Below are positions 44,330 through 52,322 of a stretch of DNA of 64,000 nt, one piece after another. The notes beneath the pieces were generated by a model. That model ran no database searches. It worked only from the letters and a program-made list of their open reading frames with translations, and had not been told where the DNA came from. The stretch is taken from positions 864,842 to 928,841 of the forward strand of contig NZ_JABFAU010000003.1 of NCBI RefSeq assembly GCF_017168335.1. The letters run 5' to 3'. Both the position numbers and the translations under genes were made by a program. This DNA comes from Rhodococcus sp. KRD162. Its GTDB lineage: Bacteria; Actinomycetota; Actinomycetes; Mycobacteriales; Mycobacteriaceae. The first letter of the stretch is position 1; each line of letters begins with the position of its first letter.

Positions 44330-44544
44330 GGTTGACCAGTCTAGGTAGCGGGTCCGACAACGCGTAGCCGGATGCTCGTCGCGCCCGGTGATCACCGTCG
44401 CGCCACAACTTCGAGCCGCGAAACACAACCGATACTTTCCGGAAATCTCAGTCGCCGATTTTGCGTCGCTTCAACCGATAGAGTCCGACAATTGCAGGAA
44501 GCCCACATTTCAGTGGCTCAACGACAACCGTCCGGAGGACGTGC

Positions 44545-45927
44545 GTGGCTCCAAATGTTCGATGGACCAGAAAGGCGCAACCGCCAGGGGTGCGCGCAAG
44601 ATCTGCCGTTCGGCTCCTCCAGCGAACACTCCTTCTCACCATCCTCGCTTCGATCGCTGCTCTGATGTTCGGAGCGCAGGCCATGGCTCAGGAACCCACC
44701 CCGAGCGCGGGTCCCGTGACCAGCACCGAACAGGCACCCCCTCCCGCCGACGCGGTCAGTGTGGCCGGATCGTTGAACAACGGCGGCGAGCGGTTGGTCG
44801 GCGTCGACGTCCAGGCACTGGATTCGAGCGGGTCCGAGGTCGCCCGCACCACCTCCGAGGCCGGGGGCCGGTGGACCCTCGAATTGTCTCCTGGCACATA
44901 CACATTTCAGGTGGTCCAGGAAACCCTTCCCGATGGAGTGAGCGTGCAGGGTGAGGTGGAACGCGACGTGCAAGCGGGGCGATCCAACACCGTCATCTTC
45001 TCCTTCGGCGAAGCCAGGACCTCAGTGGACAACCCGTTCTACGAGCAGTTCATTCGGACGACGGTCGACGGCATTCGCTTCGGACTCGTGATCGCCATCT
45101 CGGCAATCGGCCTCAGCCTGATCTTCGGCACCACCGGCTTGACCAACTTCGCGCACGGCGAACTCGTCACTCTCGGTGCGGTGGCGGCCTGGATCTTCAA
45201 CGTCACCATGGGCATTCAGCTGATTCCTGCCACCGTATTGGCGATCATCGTCGGCGTGGCGATCGGCTGGCTCAACAACACCCTGATCTGGAGACCGCTA
45301 CGAAAACGTCGAACGGGTCTGATAGCCCAGCTGGTGGTGACCATCGGCCTCGCGATCGCGCTGCGCTACCTGATACTCATCTTCTTCTCGGACCGTTCCG
45401 AGCCGTACAACGACTACCAGGCGCAGACCCAGAACGAGTGGGGTCCGCTGGCGATCACCAATGTCAATCTCGCATGCATCATCATCAGTGTCGTCGTGCT
45501 GATCGGTGTGGCATTGATGTTGCAGCGCACGAAGATCGGCAAGGCCATGCGCGCAGTGGCGGACAACCGTGATCTCGCGGCCTCGTCCGGAATCAACGTC
45601 GAGCGTGTGGTGACCTTCGTCTGGTGCCTGGGTGGCGGGCTCGCGGCCCTCGGAGGCGTGCTGTTCGGAATGTCCGAACTCGGCGGACGCGTCCAGTGGG
45701 AAATGGGCTTCAAGCTGCTGCTGCTCATGTTCGCCGGCATCACGCTCGGCGGACTCGGAACGGCATACGGCGCGTTCCTCGGCTGCGTCATCGTCGGCCT
45801 ACTCGTCCAGTGGTCCACCCTGATCATCAATCCCGATCTCAAATACATCGGAGGCCTGCTCGTCTTGATTCTCATCCTGGTCGTTCGTCCTCAGGGCATC
45901 CTCGGCTCGCGACAAAGGGTCGGGTGA
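44545..45927 (+). CDS. livH: Branched-chain amino-acid ABC permease LivH with exported N-terminal domain
   Basis: Residues about 165-460 are a LivH/BraD permease with eight or so helices and GLIFGTTGLTNFAHGEL near its start, plus the EAA-like region MRAVADNRDLAASSGI. The first 150 residues are unusual: a signal-peptide-like helix (about 26-48, ending AQA-MAQ), a Thr/Pro linker, then a carboxypeptidase-regulatory-like beta domain with GGRWTLELSPGTYTFQV. The GTG at 44545 has a GGAGG site six bases upstream. First gene of the livH-M-G-F operon. Confidence 0.9.
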   Translation: MAPNVRWTRKAQPPGVRARSAVRLLQRTLLLTILASIAALMFGAQAMAQEPTPSAGPVTSTEQAPPPADAVSVAGSLNNGGERLVGVDVQALDSSGSEVARTTSEAGGRWTLELSPGTYTFQVVQETLPDGVSVQGEVERDVQAGRSNTVIFSFGEARTSVDNPFYEQFIRTTVDGIRFGLVIAISAIGLSLIFGTTGLTNFAHGELVTLGAVAAWIFNVTMGIQLIPATVLAIIVGVAIGWLNNTLIWRPLRKRRTGLIAQLVVTIGLAIALRYLILIFFSDRSEPYNDYQAQTQNEWGPLAITNVNLACIIISVVVLIGVALMLQRTKIGKAMRAVADNRDLAASSGINVERVVTFVWCLGGGLAALGGVLFGMSELGGRVQWEMGFKLLLLMFAGITLGGLGTAYGAFLGCVIVGLLVQWSTLIINPDLKYIGGLLVLILILVVRPQGILGSRQRVG

Positions 45928-45934
45928 CCACGCA

Positions 45935-46924
45935 ATGGATATCATCGGCGCACTTCAGATTTCCCTCGCGCAGCTGGTCGGACCGTCTGCGATCTTCTAC
46001 GCCATGCTCGCCATCGGCCTGAACCTGCATTTCGGCTACGCCGGGTTGCTCAACTTCGGACAGATCGGCTTCGCGCTGCTCGGCGGCTACGGCGTCGGCA
46101 TCATGACGATCACCTACCAACAGCCACTGTGGCTCGGCGTGCTGGTCGGTCTCGGTGCGGCAGGCCTTCTCGCCGTGGTTCTCGGAATCCCCACTCTTCG
46201 ATTACGTGCGGACTATCTGGCGATCGTGACCATCGCTGCCTCGGAAATCCTGCGGTTGGTGTTTCGTTCCACGGCAACGGACTCGGTGACCAAGTCGACC
46301 AACGGGATCACCGGCTTCGCCGGCCCGTTCACCAGTATGAATCCATTCGAGGGGGGTAAGTCCTACAGCTTCCTCGGCGTGCGCTTCCTCGGCAACGACC
46401 TGTGGGCCATGCTCGTCGGCTGGACCATTGTGCTCCTGCTGTGCGGGGTCGTATACCTGCTGACCCACAGCCCATGGGGACGTGTTCTCAAGGCCGTCCG
46501 TGAAGACGAGGACGCGGCCCGATCCCTGGGTAAGAACGTGTTCGTCTACAAATTGCAGGCGCTGGTTCTCGGCGGCGTCATCGGCGGCATGGGCGGTGTA
46601 TTCAACGCACTGCAGACCCAATCCATCAACCCGGACTTCTACTCGACAGCGCAGACGTTCTTCGCCTTCGGTGCCCTCATTCTCGGTGGTGCCGCAACGG
46701 TGTTCGGCCCTGTGCTCGGCGCCATGCTGTTCTGGTTCCTGCTGTCCATTCCCGATGCGATCCTGCGCCAATTGATCTCCGGAGACGACCCGGTGCTCAG
46801 CCTCAGCGGCGCTCAGGTCGGTGCCACGCGGTTCGTACTCCTGGGAATCCTGATCGCCGTACTGATGGTGTTCAGACCCCAGGGCATTCTCGGCAACAAG
46901 CGAGAGGTTCAACTCAATGCCTGA
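45935..46924 (+). CDS. livM: Branched-chain amino-acid ABC permease LivM
   Basis: Second permease of the Liv transporter. The 329-residue protein has about nine hydrophobic helices, the GYAGLLNFGQIGF and GIPTLRLRADYLAI segments, and the EAA loop VREDEDAARSLGKN that contacts the ATPases. It starts 7 nt after livH and its stop overlaps the livG start by eight bases. Confidence 0.95.
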   Translation: MDIIGALQISLAQLVGPSAIFYAMLAIGLNLHFGYAGLLNFGQIGFALLGGYGVGIMTITYQQPLWLGVLVGLGAAGLLAVVLGIPTLRLRADYLAIVTIAASEILRLVFRSTATDSVTKSTNGITGFAGPFTSMNPFEGGKSYSFLGVRFLGNDLWAMLVGWTIVLLLCGVVYLLTHSPWGRVLKAVREDEDAARSLGKNVFVYKLQALVLGGVIGGMGGVFNALQTQSINPDFYSTAQTFFAFGALILGGAATVFGPVLGAMLFWFLLSIPDAILRQLISGDDPVLSLSGAQVGATRFVLLGILIAVLMVFRPQGILGNKREVQLNA

Positions 46925-48011
46925 CCCGGACAACGATGCGGCCGTGAAGGCAGCACCGAGCAAGAAGGCCAGTACGCTCGAAGCCCGCGCAGCGCAGGCA
47001 TTGTCGAGCGAGCAACGTGCGACTCTGTTCGCCGGCGTTGCCGGCGAACCCGGCTCGGCGAAACCCGACGCCACCCTGGTGGTCGACGGTGTCTCGCGCA
47101 CCTTCGGAGGACTCAAAGCCGTCGATGTGGCACACCTGGAAATTCAGCGCGGTTGTATCACCGGCCTGATCGGCCCCAACGGTGCCGGTAAGACAACCCT
47201 GTTCAACCTGCTCACCGGTTTCGATCGACCCGACACCGGCACATGGTCGATGGATGGTCAAGAGCTGGGGAAGATGCACCCGCACCAGGTGGCACGCAAA
47301 GGCGTGGTGCGTACGTTCCAACTGACCAAGGCTCTGTCCAAACTCACTGTGCTGGACAATGTTCGACTCGGAGCGACGAACCAGCGCGGTGAACGCATGC
47401 TCAATACGTTCATGCCGTGGATGTGGAAGGCCCAGGAGCGAGACATCACGGCGCGTGCGTACGAGCTGCTCGCTCGTTTCAAGCTCGACGCCAAGGCAGA
47501 TGATCTGGCGGGGTCGCTGTCCGGCGGTCAGCGCAAGCTGCTGGAGATGGCGCGGGCGCTGATGACCGATCCGTCGGTCGTGATGCTCGACGAGCCGATG
47601 GCCGGGGTGAATCCCGCTCTGACACAGTCACTTCTCGGACACATCAAGTCGCTTCGCGACGACGGCATGACGGTCGTGTTCGTCGAGCACGACATGGACG
47701 TGATACGCGACATCAGCGACTGGGTGGTGGTGATGGCGCAGGGCAGCATCATCGCCGAGTCCACGCCGGAGGAACTGTCCAACAACGGTGCCGTCGTCGA
47801 CGCCTATCTCGGCAGCCATCACGATCAAGCTCTCGAATTCGATGCCGACGGAAACCCGGTCGGTGCCACAGCCGAATTGGCGGAGACCCTGAAGAAGGCC
47901 GAAGTCGAGGAGCTCGAAGCGGGGGGCACTCTCTCGGAACCGGAGTTCACCAGTCCGGTGAATTCCGATGTCGCCGAGGGTGGCTCACACCGAGCCAAGG
48001 AGGACAACTGA
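46917..48011 (+). CDS. livG: Branched-chain amino-acid ABC ATPase LivG
   Basis: Cytoplasmic ATPase of the Liv transporter. The 364-residue protein has Walker A GPNGAGKTT, signature LSGGQRKLLEMARAL, Walker B VMLDEPMAGVNP, and H-loop FVEHDMDV. It has an N-terminal extension of about 55 residues before the ABC fold and an acidic C-terminal tail of about 70. Typical LivG is about 255, so both ends are longer. Stop and livF start share one base. Confidence 0.95.
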   Translation: MPDPDNDAAVKAAPSKKASTLEARAAQALSSEQRATLFAGVAGEPGSAKPDATLVVDGVSRTFGGLKAVDVAHLEIQRGCITGLIGPNGAGKTTLFNLLTGFDRPDTGTWSMDGQELGKMHPHQVARKGVVRTFQLTKALSKLTVLDNVRLGATNQRGERMLNTFMPWMWKAQERDITARAYELLARFKLDAKADDLAGSLSGGQRKLLEMARALMTDPSVVMLDEPMAGVNPALTQSLLGHIKSLRDDGMTVVFVEHDMDVIRDISDWVVVMAQGSIIAESTPEELSNNGAVVDAYLGSHHDQALEFDADGNPVGATAELAETLKKAEVEELEAGGTLSEPEFTSPVNSDVAEGGSHRAKEDN

Positions 48012-48817
48012 TGAGCGAACAGACACTGACACCCGCGGAATTCGCCGCGACACCCGCCGAGCACGCACGCCTGGCCGAGGGTGCCCTGCTACGCGCCGAC
48101 GGCTTGGTCGCCGGGTACATTCCCGGCGTCAACATCCTGAGCGAATGCAACTTCTTCCTCGAAGACGGTGAGATCGTCGGCATCATCGGCCCCAACGGAG
48201 CCGGCAAGTCCACACTGCTCAAAACTCTGTTCGGGCTGGTCGCGGTCCGTGAGGGCAGCGTGAGTCTACGTGGCGACAACATCACGTCCGCCGAGGCGCA
48301 CGTGCTGGTCACCAAGGGTGTCGGATATGTGCCACAGACTCAGAACGTGTTCCCGTCCTTGACGATCGAGGAAAACCTCGAGATGGGCATCTATCTGCGA
48401 CCCAAGAAGTTCGGTGAGCGTTTCGAGTTCGTCAGCGAACTCTTCCCGCTGCTGTCGGAACGCCGAAAAGTCAAGGCGGGGGCGCTGTCCGGCGGCGAAC
48501 GCCAGATGGTCGCCATGGGACGGGCGCTGATGATGGAGCCCTCGGTACTTCTTCTCGACGAGCCCTCGGCCGGATTGTCACCGATGTTCCAGGACGAGGT
48601 GTTCATCCGCTGCAAGAAGATCAACGCGACAGGAGTCTCGATCATCATGGTCGAGCAGAACGCTCGTCGGTGCCTGCAGATCTGCGATCGCGGATATGTG
48701 CTCGACCAGGGCCGCAACGCCTATACCGACACCGGTCCTGCACTGATGAACGACCCGAAAGTGATCGAGTTGTACCTCGGAACTCTGGCGGGAAACAAAG
48801 AGAAGAAAAAGGCCTGA
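48011..48817 (+). CDS. livF: Branched-chain amino-acid ABC ATPase LivF
   Basis: Partner ATPase of LivG. The 268-residue protein has Walker A GPNGAGKST, signature LSGGERQMVAMGRALM, Walker B LLLDEPSAGLSP and an H-loop-like position at MVEQNARRCL (Gln replaces the usual His, which is typical for LivF). The last gene of the operon, followed by a strong terminator. Confidence 0.95.
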   Translation: MSEQTLTPAEFAATPAEHARLAEGALLRADGLVAGYIPGVNILSECNFFLEDGEIVGIIGPNGAGKSTLLKTLFGLVAVREGSVSLRGDNITSAEAHVLVTKGVGYVPQTQNVFPSLTIEENLEMGIYLRPKKFGERFEFVSELFPLLSERRKVKAGALSGGERQMVAMGRALMMEPSVLLLDEPSAGLSPMFQDEVFIRCKKINATGVSIIMVEQNARRCLQICDRGYVLDQGRNAYTDTGPALMNDPKVIELYLGTLAGNKEKKKA

Positions 48818-48838
48818 GAGCCTCCACGACAGCGACAA

Positions 48839-48873
48839 CGGCCCCGGTTCGATGTGAGATCGAACCGGGGCCG
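48839..48873 (+). terminator. livHMGF operon terminator
   Basis: A perfect 15-bp stem CGGCCCCGGTTCGAT / ATCGAACCGGGGCCG with a 5-nt loop, 22 nt after livF. It shares the CCCGGTTC core with the two hairpins near rpsA. Confidence 0.85.
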
Positions 48874-48916
48874 CTGTCGTTGGACTTCTCACCCGAGCAG
48901 ACGGAACGTGTCAGCG

Positions 48917-48962
48917 CTTGGCAGAGCACTGGGCTGTCCGGCTCTTGGCAGAGCACTGGGCT
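48917..48962. repeat. 19-bp direct repeat before the binding-protein gene
   Basis: CTTGGCAGAGCACTGGGCT occurs twice (48917-48935 and 48944-48962), 27 bp apart. The second copy supplies one arm of the hairpin at 48954-48992. Confidence 0.9.
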
Positions 48963-48992
48963 TGAGTCCCCTACGAGGACCCGAGCCCAGTG
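48954..48992 (-). terminator. Terminator-like hairpin after livK
   Basis: Stem CACTGGGCT / AGCCCAGTG with inner GTCC/GGAC pairing, starting about 12 nt beyond the stop of the binding-protein gene on the minus strand. There is no T-run. Confidence 0.5.
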
Positions 48993-49003
48993 GATATCGA
49001 TTG

Positions 49004-50332
49004 TTACTGACCGACGACGATGTATCCGTCCGTGGTCAGCGTGTTGTCCGGTCCGAAGACCAGGTTGCCGTACGACCCGGTAGCGGGCTCGCCTGCATCA
49101 CTGAAGTTCAGTGCGCCGGTGATGCCGTCGTAGTCGATGTCGGTGCCGGCCTTGACGAGCGGCAGGCACTCGGCGTAGCTGGTGCACTTGGTGCCGTCCT
49201 TGGTGACGCTGTTGATGTTGGCAGCGATGTCGGTACCTGCCGTCGACTTGGCCTGCTCGGCAGCGAGCGCCGAGATGACCACCGCGTCGTAGGACTCACC
49301 GGCGTAGTTGAAGTCCACCAACGCCGGATCGACAGCCTTGAGCCGGTCCTGGAACGCAGTGCCGACGTCGGTCAGCGGAGTCGTGCCACGCATGGTGTCC
49401 AGCAGACCCGGAGCCATCGCTTCACCGAGAGCGTTACCCATGTTGCCGTCGACGCCATAGACGAGCATGCCGTCGGACGGACCGATGCCGACCGCGTGCA
49501 TGCGGGTGAGGATCTTCGCCGACTCCTCGAAGCCGATCACGGCCACAGCGTCGGGATTGAAGGTCTTCACGCCATCGACCTCCGCGTTGAACGACTGCGC
49601 GTTGGGGTCGTAGATGGTCGTCTGAATCTGGTCCGCCGGGATGCCTGCTTCTTCGAGGTTCTTGGCGGTGTTCGCTGCCAAGCCGGTGCCGTACGGATCG
49701 TTGAGCGCGAGGATTGCCACGCGCTGGGCACCGTCGTTGGCGATCAACTGCGACAGCGCCTGCGCTTGCAGTACGTCGGTGGGTGCGGTACGGAAGTACA
49801 TCCCCTTGTCCGGGTAGCAGACGAACTGATCGGAGGTGTTGGCCGGGGAGAACTCGACGACGCCTGCGCTGGCGATCTTGTCGATGACCTTCAGCGAGAC
49901 CGACGACGACGCTGCGCCGACGATGACGTCCGCGCCGCCTGCGAGCAGGCGGTCCACTGTGGTGTTCGCGGTGTCGGTCGTCGTGTCGCCCGAGTCACCC
50001 GGGATGAGGGTGACGGGCTGATCGAGGACGCCACCGGCACCGTTCACATCGTTGATGGCGAGCTGGACGCCTGCGATTTCGGGCGGGCCGAGGAAGGCAA
50101 GTGTTCCCGTCTCGGGCAGCAAGGTCCCGACCACCAGCGGCGAGGTGTCCGGTGTGGACCCCGCTGTCGCCTGTTCGGGCGTGCAGTCGGTGGATACGGT
50201 CTCGGCGGCCGACGTGTCGCCGCCCCCGGCGGAGTCGGTCGAGCTGGAGTCATCGCTCGACGAACAGCCGAACAGGGCGAGCGAGGTGACGCTCAGCACC
50301 GCAGCCGTGCGGACATAGGTCCGAATTGCCAT
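49004..50332 (-). CDS. Branched-chain amino-acid ABC transporter substrate-binding lipoprotein
   Basis: The 442-residue protein has a lipoprotein signal peptide ending in LFGC at about residue 23, then a Ser/Asp/Gly-rich linker to about residue 60. A two-lobed type 1 periplasmic binding fold follows, with VGTLLPETGTLAFLG, SSSVSLKVIDKI, and YGVDGNMGN. It belongs to the family that serves LivHMGF (LivK/LIV-BP), the likely partner of the convergent operon. The ligand is not fixed by sequence. Translation starts at 50332 with an AAGGAGA site. Two GGTCAC motifs 11 bp apart lie upstream (50446-50462). Confidence 0.93.
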   Translation of the reverse strand: MAIRTYVRTAAVLSVTSLALFGCSSSDDSSSTDSAGGGDTSAAETVSTDCTPEQATAGSTPDTSPLVVGTLLPETGTLAFLGPPEIAGVQLAINDVNGAGGVLDQPVTLIPGDSGDTTTDTANTTVDRLLAGGADVIVGAASSSVSLKVIDKIASAGVVEFSPANTSDQFVCYPDKGMYFRTAPTDVLQAQALSQLIANDGAQRVAILALNDPYGTGLAANTAKNLEEAGIPADQIQTTIYDPNAQSFNAEVDGVKTFNPDAVAVIGFEESAKILTRMHAVGIGPSDGMLVYGVDGNMGNALGEAMAPGLLDTMRGTTPLTDVGTAFQDRLKAVDPALVDFNYAGESYDAVVISALAAEQAKSTAGTDIAANINSVTKDGTKCTSYAECLPLVKAGTDIDYDGITGALNFSDAGEPATGSYGNLVFGPDNTLTTDGYIVVGQ

Positions 50333-50505
50333 CTAGGTTCTCCTTGAAATCGCTCTTCGATGAAGCTCACCTGAGGTACATGTGGCTCACGTGTGGATCA
50401 GACGGTAGTGCTCGAAGCCGATCCGTAAGGCCTAGAACGACGCTCGTGACCTGACTGTGACCTACCGAGGCGAAGTTTTACGTGGCCGTAGCTTTGGGCG
50501 TCGAA

Positions 50506-51138
50506 TCAGCCCTCTGCCGCAGGCTTGTTCGCAGGAGTACCGAGTGTCTCGATCACGACCTCGGCAACGGCCTTCATCGTCGTTCGCCGGTCCATCGCCG
50601 CGCGCTGAATCCACTTGAACGCCTGCGGTTCTGTGAGCGAGTGCGAAACCATGAGAATGCCCTTGGCCTTCTCGATCAGCTTCCGTGTCTCGAGCCGATC
50701 CTGCAGATCCGCAATCTCGGATTCGAGAGCCGAGATCTCGCTGAAACGACTGGCTGCAAGCTCCACCGCGGGCATCAGATCGGCCTTGGTGAACGGCTTG
50801 ACCAGATACGCCATGGCCCCGGCATCACGGGCCTTCTCCACGAGTTCTCGTTGACTGAACGCGGTCAGAATGACGACCGGCGCGATGCGCTTCTCGGCGA
50901 TCTCCGACGCCGCGTCGATGCCGTCGCGGCGCGGCATCTTGACGTCCATGATGACCAGATCGGGGCGCAACTCGACAGTCAACTCCACCGCCTGCTCACC
51001 GTCCGCCGCTTCACCCACCACGTCGTAGCCCTCCTCGCGGAGCATCTCCACCAGGTCGAGCCGGATCAGGGATTCGTCCTCCGCAACCACCACGCGAAGC
51101 GGGGGCTTGCCAGTACCGTGCGCACCAGGAGCATTCAT
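50506..51138 (-). CDS. pdtaR: ANTAR-domain response regulator PdtaR
   Basis: Receiver plus RNA-binding antitermination regulator. The 210-residue protein has a receiver domain with acidic pair AEDE, phospho-acceptor Asp in LVIMDVKMP, and Lys in LVKPF; a coiled-coil linker; and an ANTAR domain with KAKGILM and AFKWIQRAAMDRRTTM. It matches M. tuberculosis Rv1626. Its kinase PdtaS is not in this window. The ATG at 51138 follows AAGGAGA. ANTAR proteins bind twin hairpins in target mRNAs. Confidence 0.94.
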   Translation of the reverse strand: MNAPGAHGTGKPPLRVVVAEDESLIRLDLVEMLREEGYDVVGEAADGEQAVELTVELRPDLVIMDVKMPRRDGIDAASEIAEKRIAPVVILTAFSQRELVEKARDAGAMAYLVKPFTKADLMPAVELAASRFSEISALESEIADLQDRLETRKLIEKAKGILMVSHSLTEPQAFKWIQRAAMDRRTTMKAVAEVVIETLGTPANKPAAEG

Positions 51139-51226
51139 CTGTATCGGTCTCCTTTGACAGTCGTTGCCCATCAGGGCCGTCGAGCATCTGAAGGGTACCG
51201 GTGCACGGCTCCGAAAGCGCATCTTC

Positions 51227-51232
51227 TAAACT
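51227..51232 (+). promoter_or_regulatory. -10 element of the tRNA-Leu promoter (candidate)
   Basis: TAAACT lies 26 bp before the mature tRNA start. No clear -35 was seen. Confidence 0.4.
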
Positions 51233-51258
51233 CGTCAATCGTTGCTTGAAAGACGCCA

Positions 51259-51335
51259 GCCCTCGTATCCCAATTGGCAGAGGAAACGGATTCAAAACCC
51301 GTCCAGTGTGAGTTCGAGTCTCACCGAGGGCACCA
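51259..51335 (+). tRNA. tRNA-Leu (CAA) with short variable loop
   Basis: A full cloverleaf folds: acceptor GCCCTCG/CGAGGGC, T arm GTGAG-TTCGAGT-CTCAC, and encoded CCA. The anticodon loop is TTCAAAA, which gives anticodon CAA (Leu). The variable region is only CCAGT (five bases), whereas bacterial tRNA-Leu normally has a long class II arm. The discriminator base is A, as leucine needs. Weak points are an A-C mismatch at the bottom of the anticodon stem (31-39) and a C-A mismatch in the D stem. Length is 77 with CCA. Confidence 0.85.
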
Positions 51336-51396
51336 CGACAACTCGGAAGGCCGGGGAGCGGTCATCGCCGCCCTCGATCGCGCCTACAGTGGGGTG

Positions 51397-51573
51397 ATGT
51401 ACATACCCAGCAGTCTCCGATGCCATGACACCAGCGCGGGCAGCTTGTGCGCGCAGAAAGTCGACCATCGCTTCGGTGACTCGGCGGACCGGTCCGCCCA
51501 GTGGGTGTACTACACCTGCAGCGCCGACACCAGCCATGAGACCGGTTACGTCGACCGCCTGGTCACCGCCTGA
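51397..51573 (+). CDS. Small hypothetical protein, 58 residues
   Basis: The reading frame codes for MYIPSSLRCHDTSAG and ends HETGYVDRLVTA, with four Cys or His-rich positions in the middle and no membrane helix. It starts either at GTG 51394 or ATG 51397 and stops 3 nt before the ATPase gene, so it may be translated with it. I do not recognise a family. Between a tRNA and the ATPase, as a possible partner gene. Confidence 0.4.
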   Translation: MYIPSSLRCHDTSAGSLCAQKVDHRFGDSADRSAQWVYYTCSADTSHETGYVDRLVTA

Positions 51574-51576
51574 ATC

Positions 51577-52308
51577 ATGTTCGTCGAACGCGCCTATGTC
51601 GACGCCGAGGACATCGGGGCGGGCTGGCCCTTCACTGTGCCTGCCGTTGCCGACCTTGCTCGCAACGGACTCGAATTCCTGGCACCGGTCACGATTGTGG
51701 TCGGCGACAACGGTTCCGGTAAGTCGACCCTCGTCGAGGCGATCGCCGAGGGTTTCGGAATCGATGCCAGAGGCGGACGGGCGGCGCAGCAATCGCGTCG
51801 ACCGGATGAGGTGACCAGCGCCCTCGGTGAGGTACTCGAGCTGGAGACGACGCCTCGGGGTTCGCGAATGCTACGCGGCCCACGACTGCACAAGCGCGGC
51901 TTCTTTCTCCGCGCCGAGACCGCATTCGACATGGCTGAACACCTCGGCGGCGTGCCGGGATTCTGGGACGAGAACACGGCCGAGATGAGTCACGGCGAAG
52001 GCTTTCTGGCCATGTTCGGTGCCATGTTGGCCGAGCCCGGTTTCTACGTTCTGGACGAACCCGAATCAGCGCTGTCGTTCACTGCTTGCCTGCAGTTGAT
52101 TGCGTTGATGTCCGAGCTCGGCGAGGAAGGCGCACAGATCGTGTGTGCCACTCATTCCCCGATCCTGGCGTCCACACCGGGCGCGGACATCGTCGAAGTG
52201 GGCGAGCACGGACTACGCCGAAGCACCTGGGACGAGCTGGAATTGGTGCAGCATTGGCGACGCTATCTCGATGATCCGAACAGCTACCTACGCCACTTGT
52301 TCGACTGA
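51577..52308 (+). CDS. AAA/ABC-type ATPase (AAA_21/SMC-like)
   Basis: The 243-residue protein has Walker A VVGDNGSGKST at about 41-51, a signature-like SHGEGFLAMF, Walker B FYVLDEPESALS and an H-loop CATHSP. It has no membrane helix and no transporter partner nearby. Such stand-alone ATPases include RecF/SMC-like and OLD-like proteins; the role is unknown. The preceding 58-residue frame ends 3 nt upstream. Confidence 0.85.
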   Translation: MFVERAYVDAEDIGAGWPFTVPAVADLARNGLEFLAPVTIVVGDNGSGKSTLVEAIAEGFGIDARGGRAAQQSRRPDEVTSALGEVLELETTPRGSRMLRGPRLHKRGFFLRAETAFDMAEHLGGVPGFWDENTAEMSHGEGFLAMFGAMLAEPGFYVLDEPESALSFTACLQLIALMSELGEEGAQIVCATHSPILASTPGADIVEVGEHGLRRSTWDELELVQHWRRYLDDPNSYLRHLFD

Positions 52309-52322
52309 CCACAGCCCGTCGG

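Noticed and set aside
50446..50462. GGTCAC pair considered as a GlnR box.
   Set aside because: The second half-site does not match the GlnR pattern (GTnAC-n6-GnAAC), so I report it only as a direct repeat.
51241..51340. Considered whether the tRNA is an attachment site with a direct repeat of its 3' end.
   Set aside because: I saw no second copy of the tRNA 3' end in the following few kb and no integrase gene.
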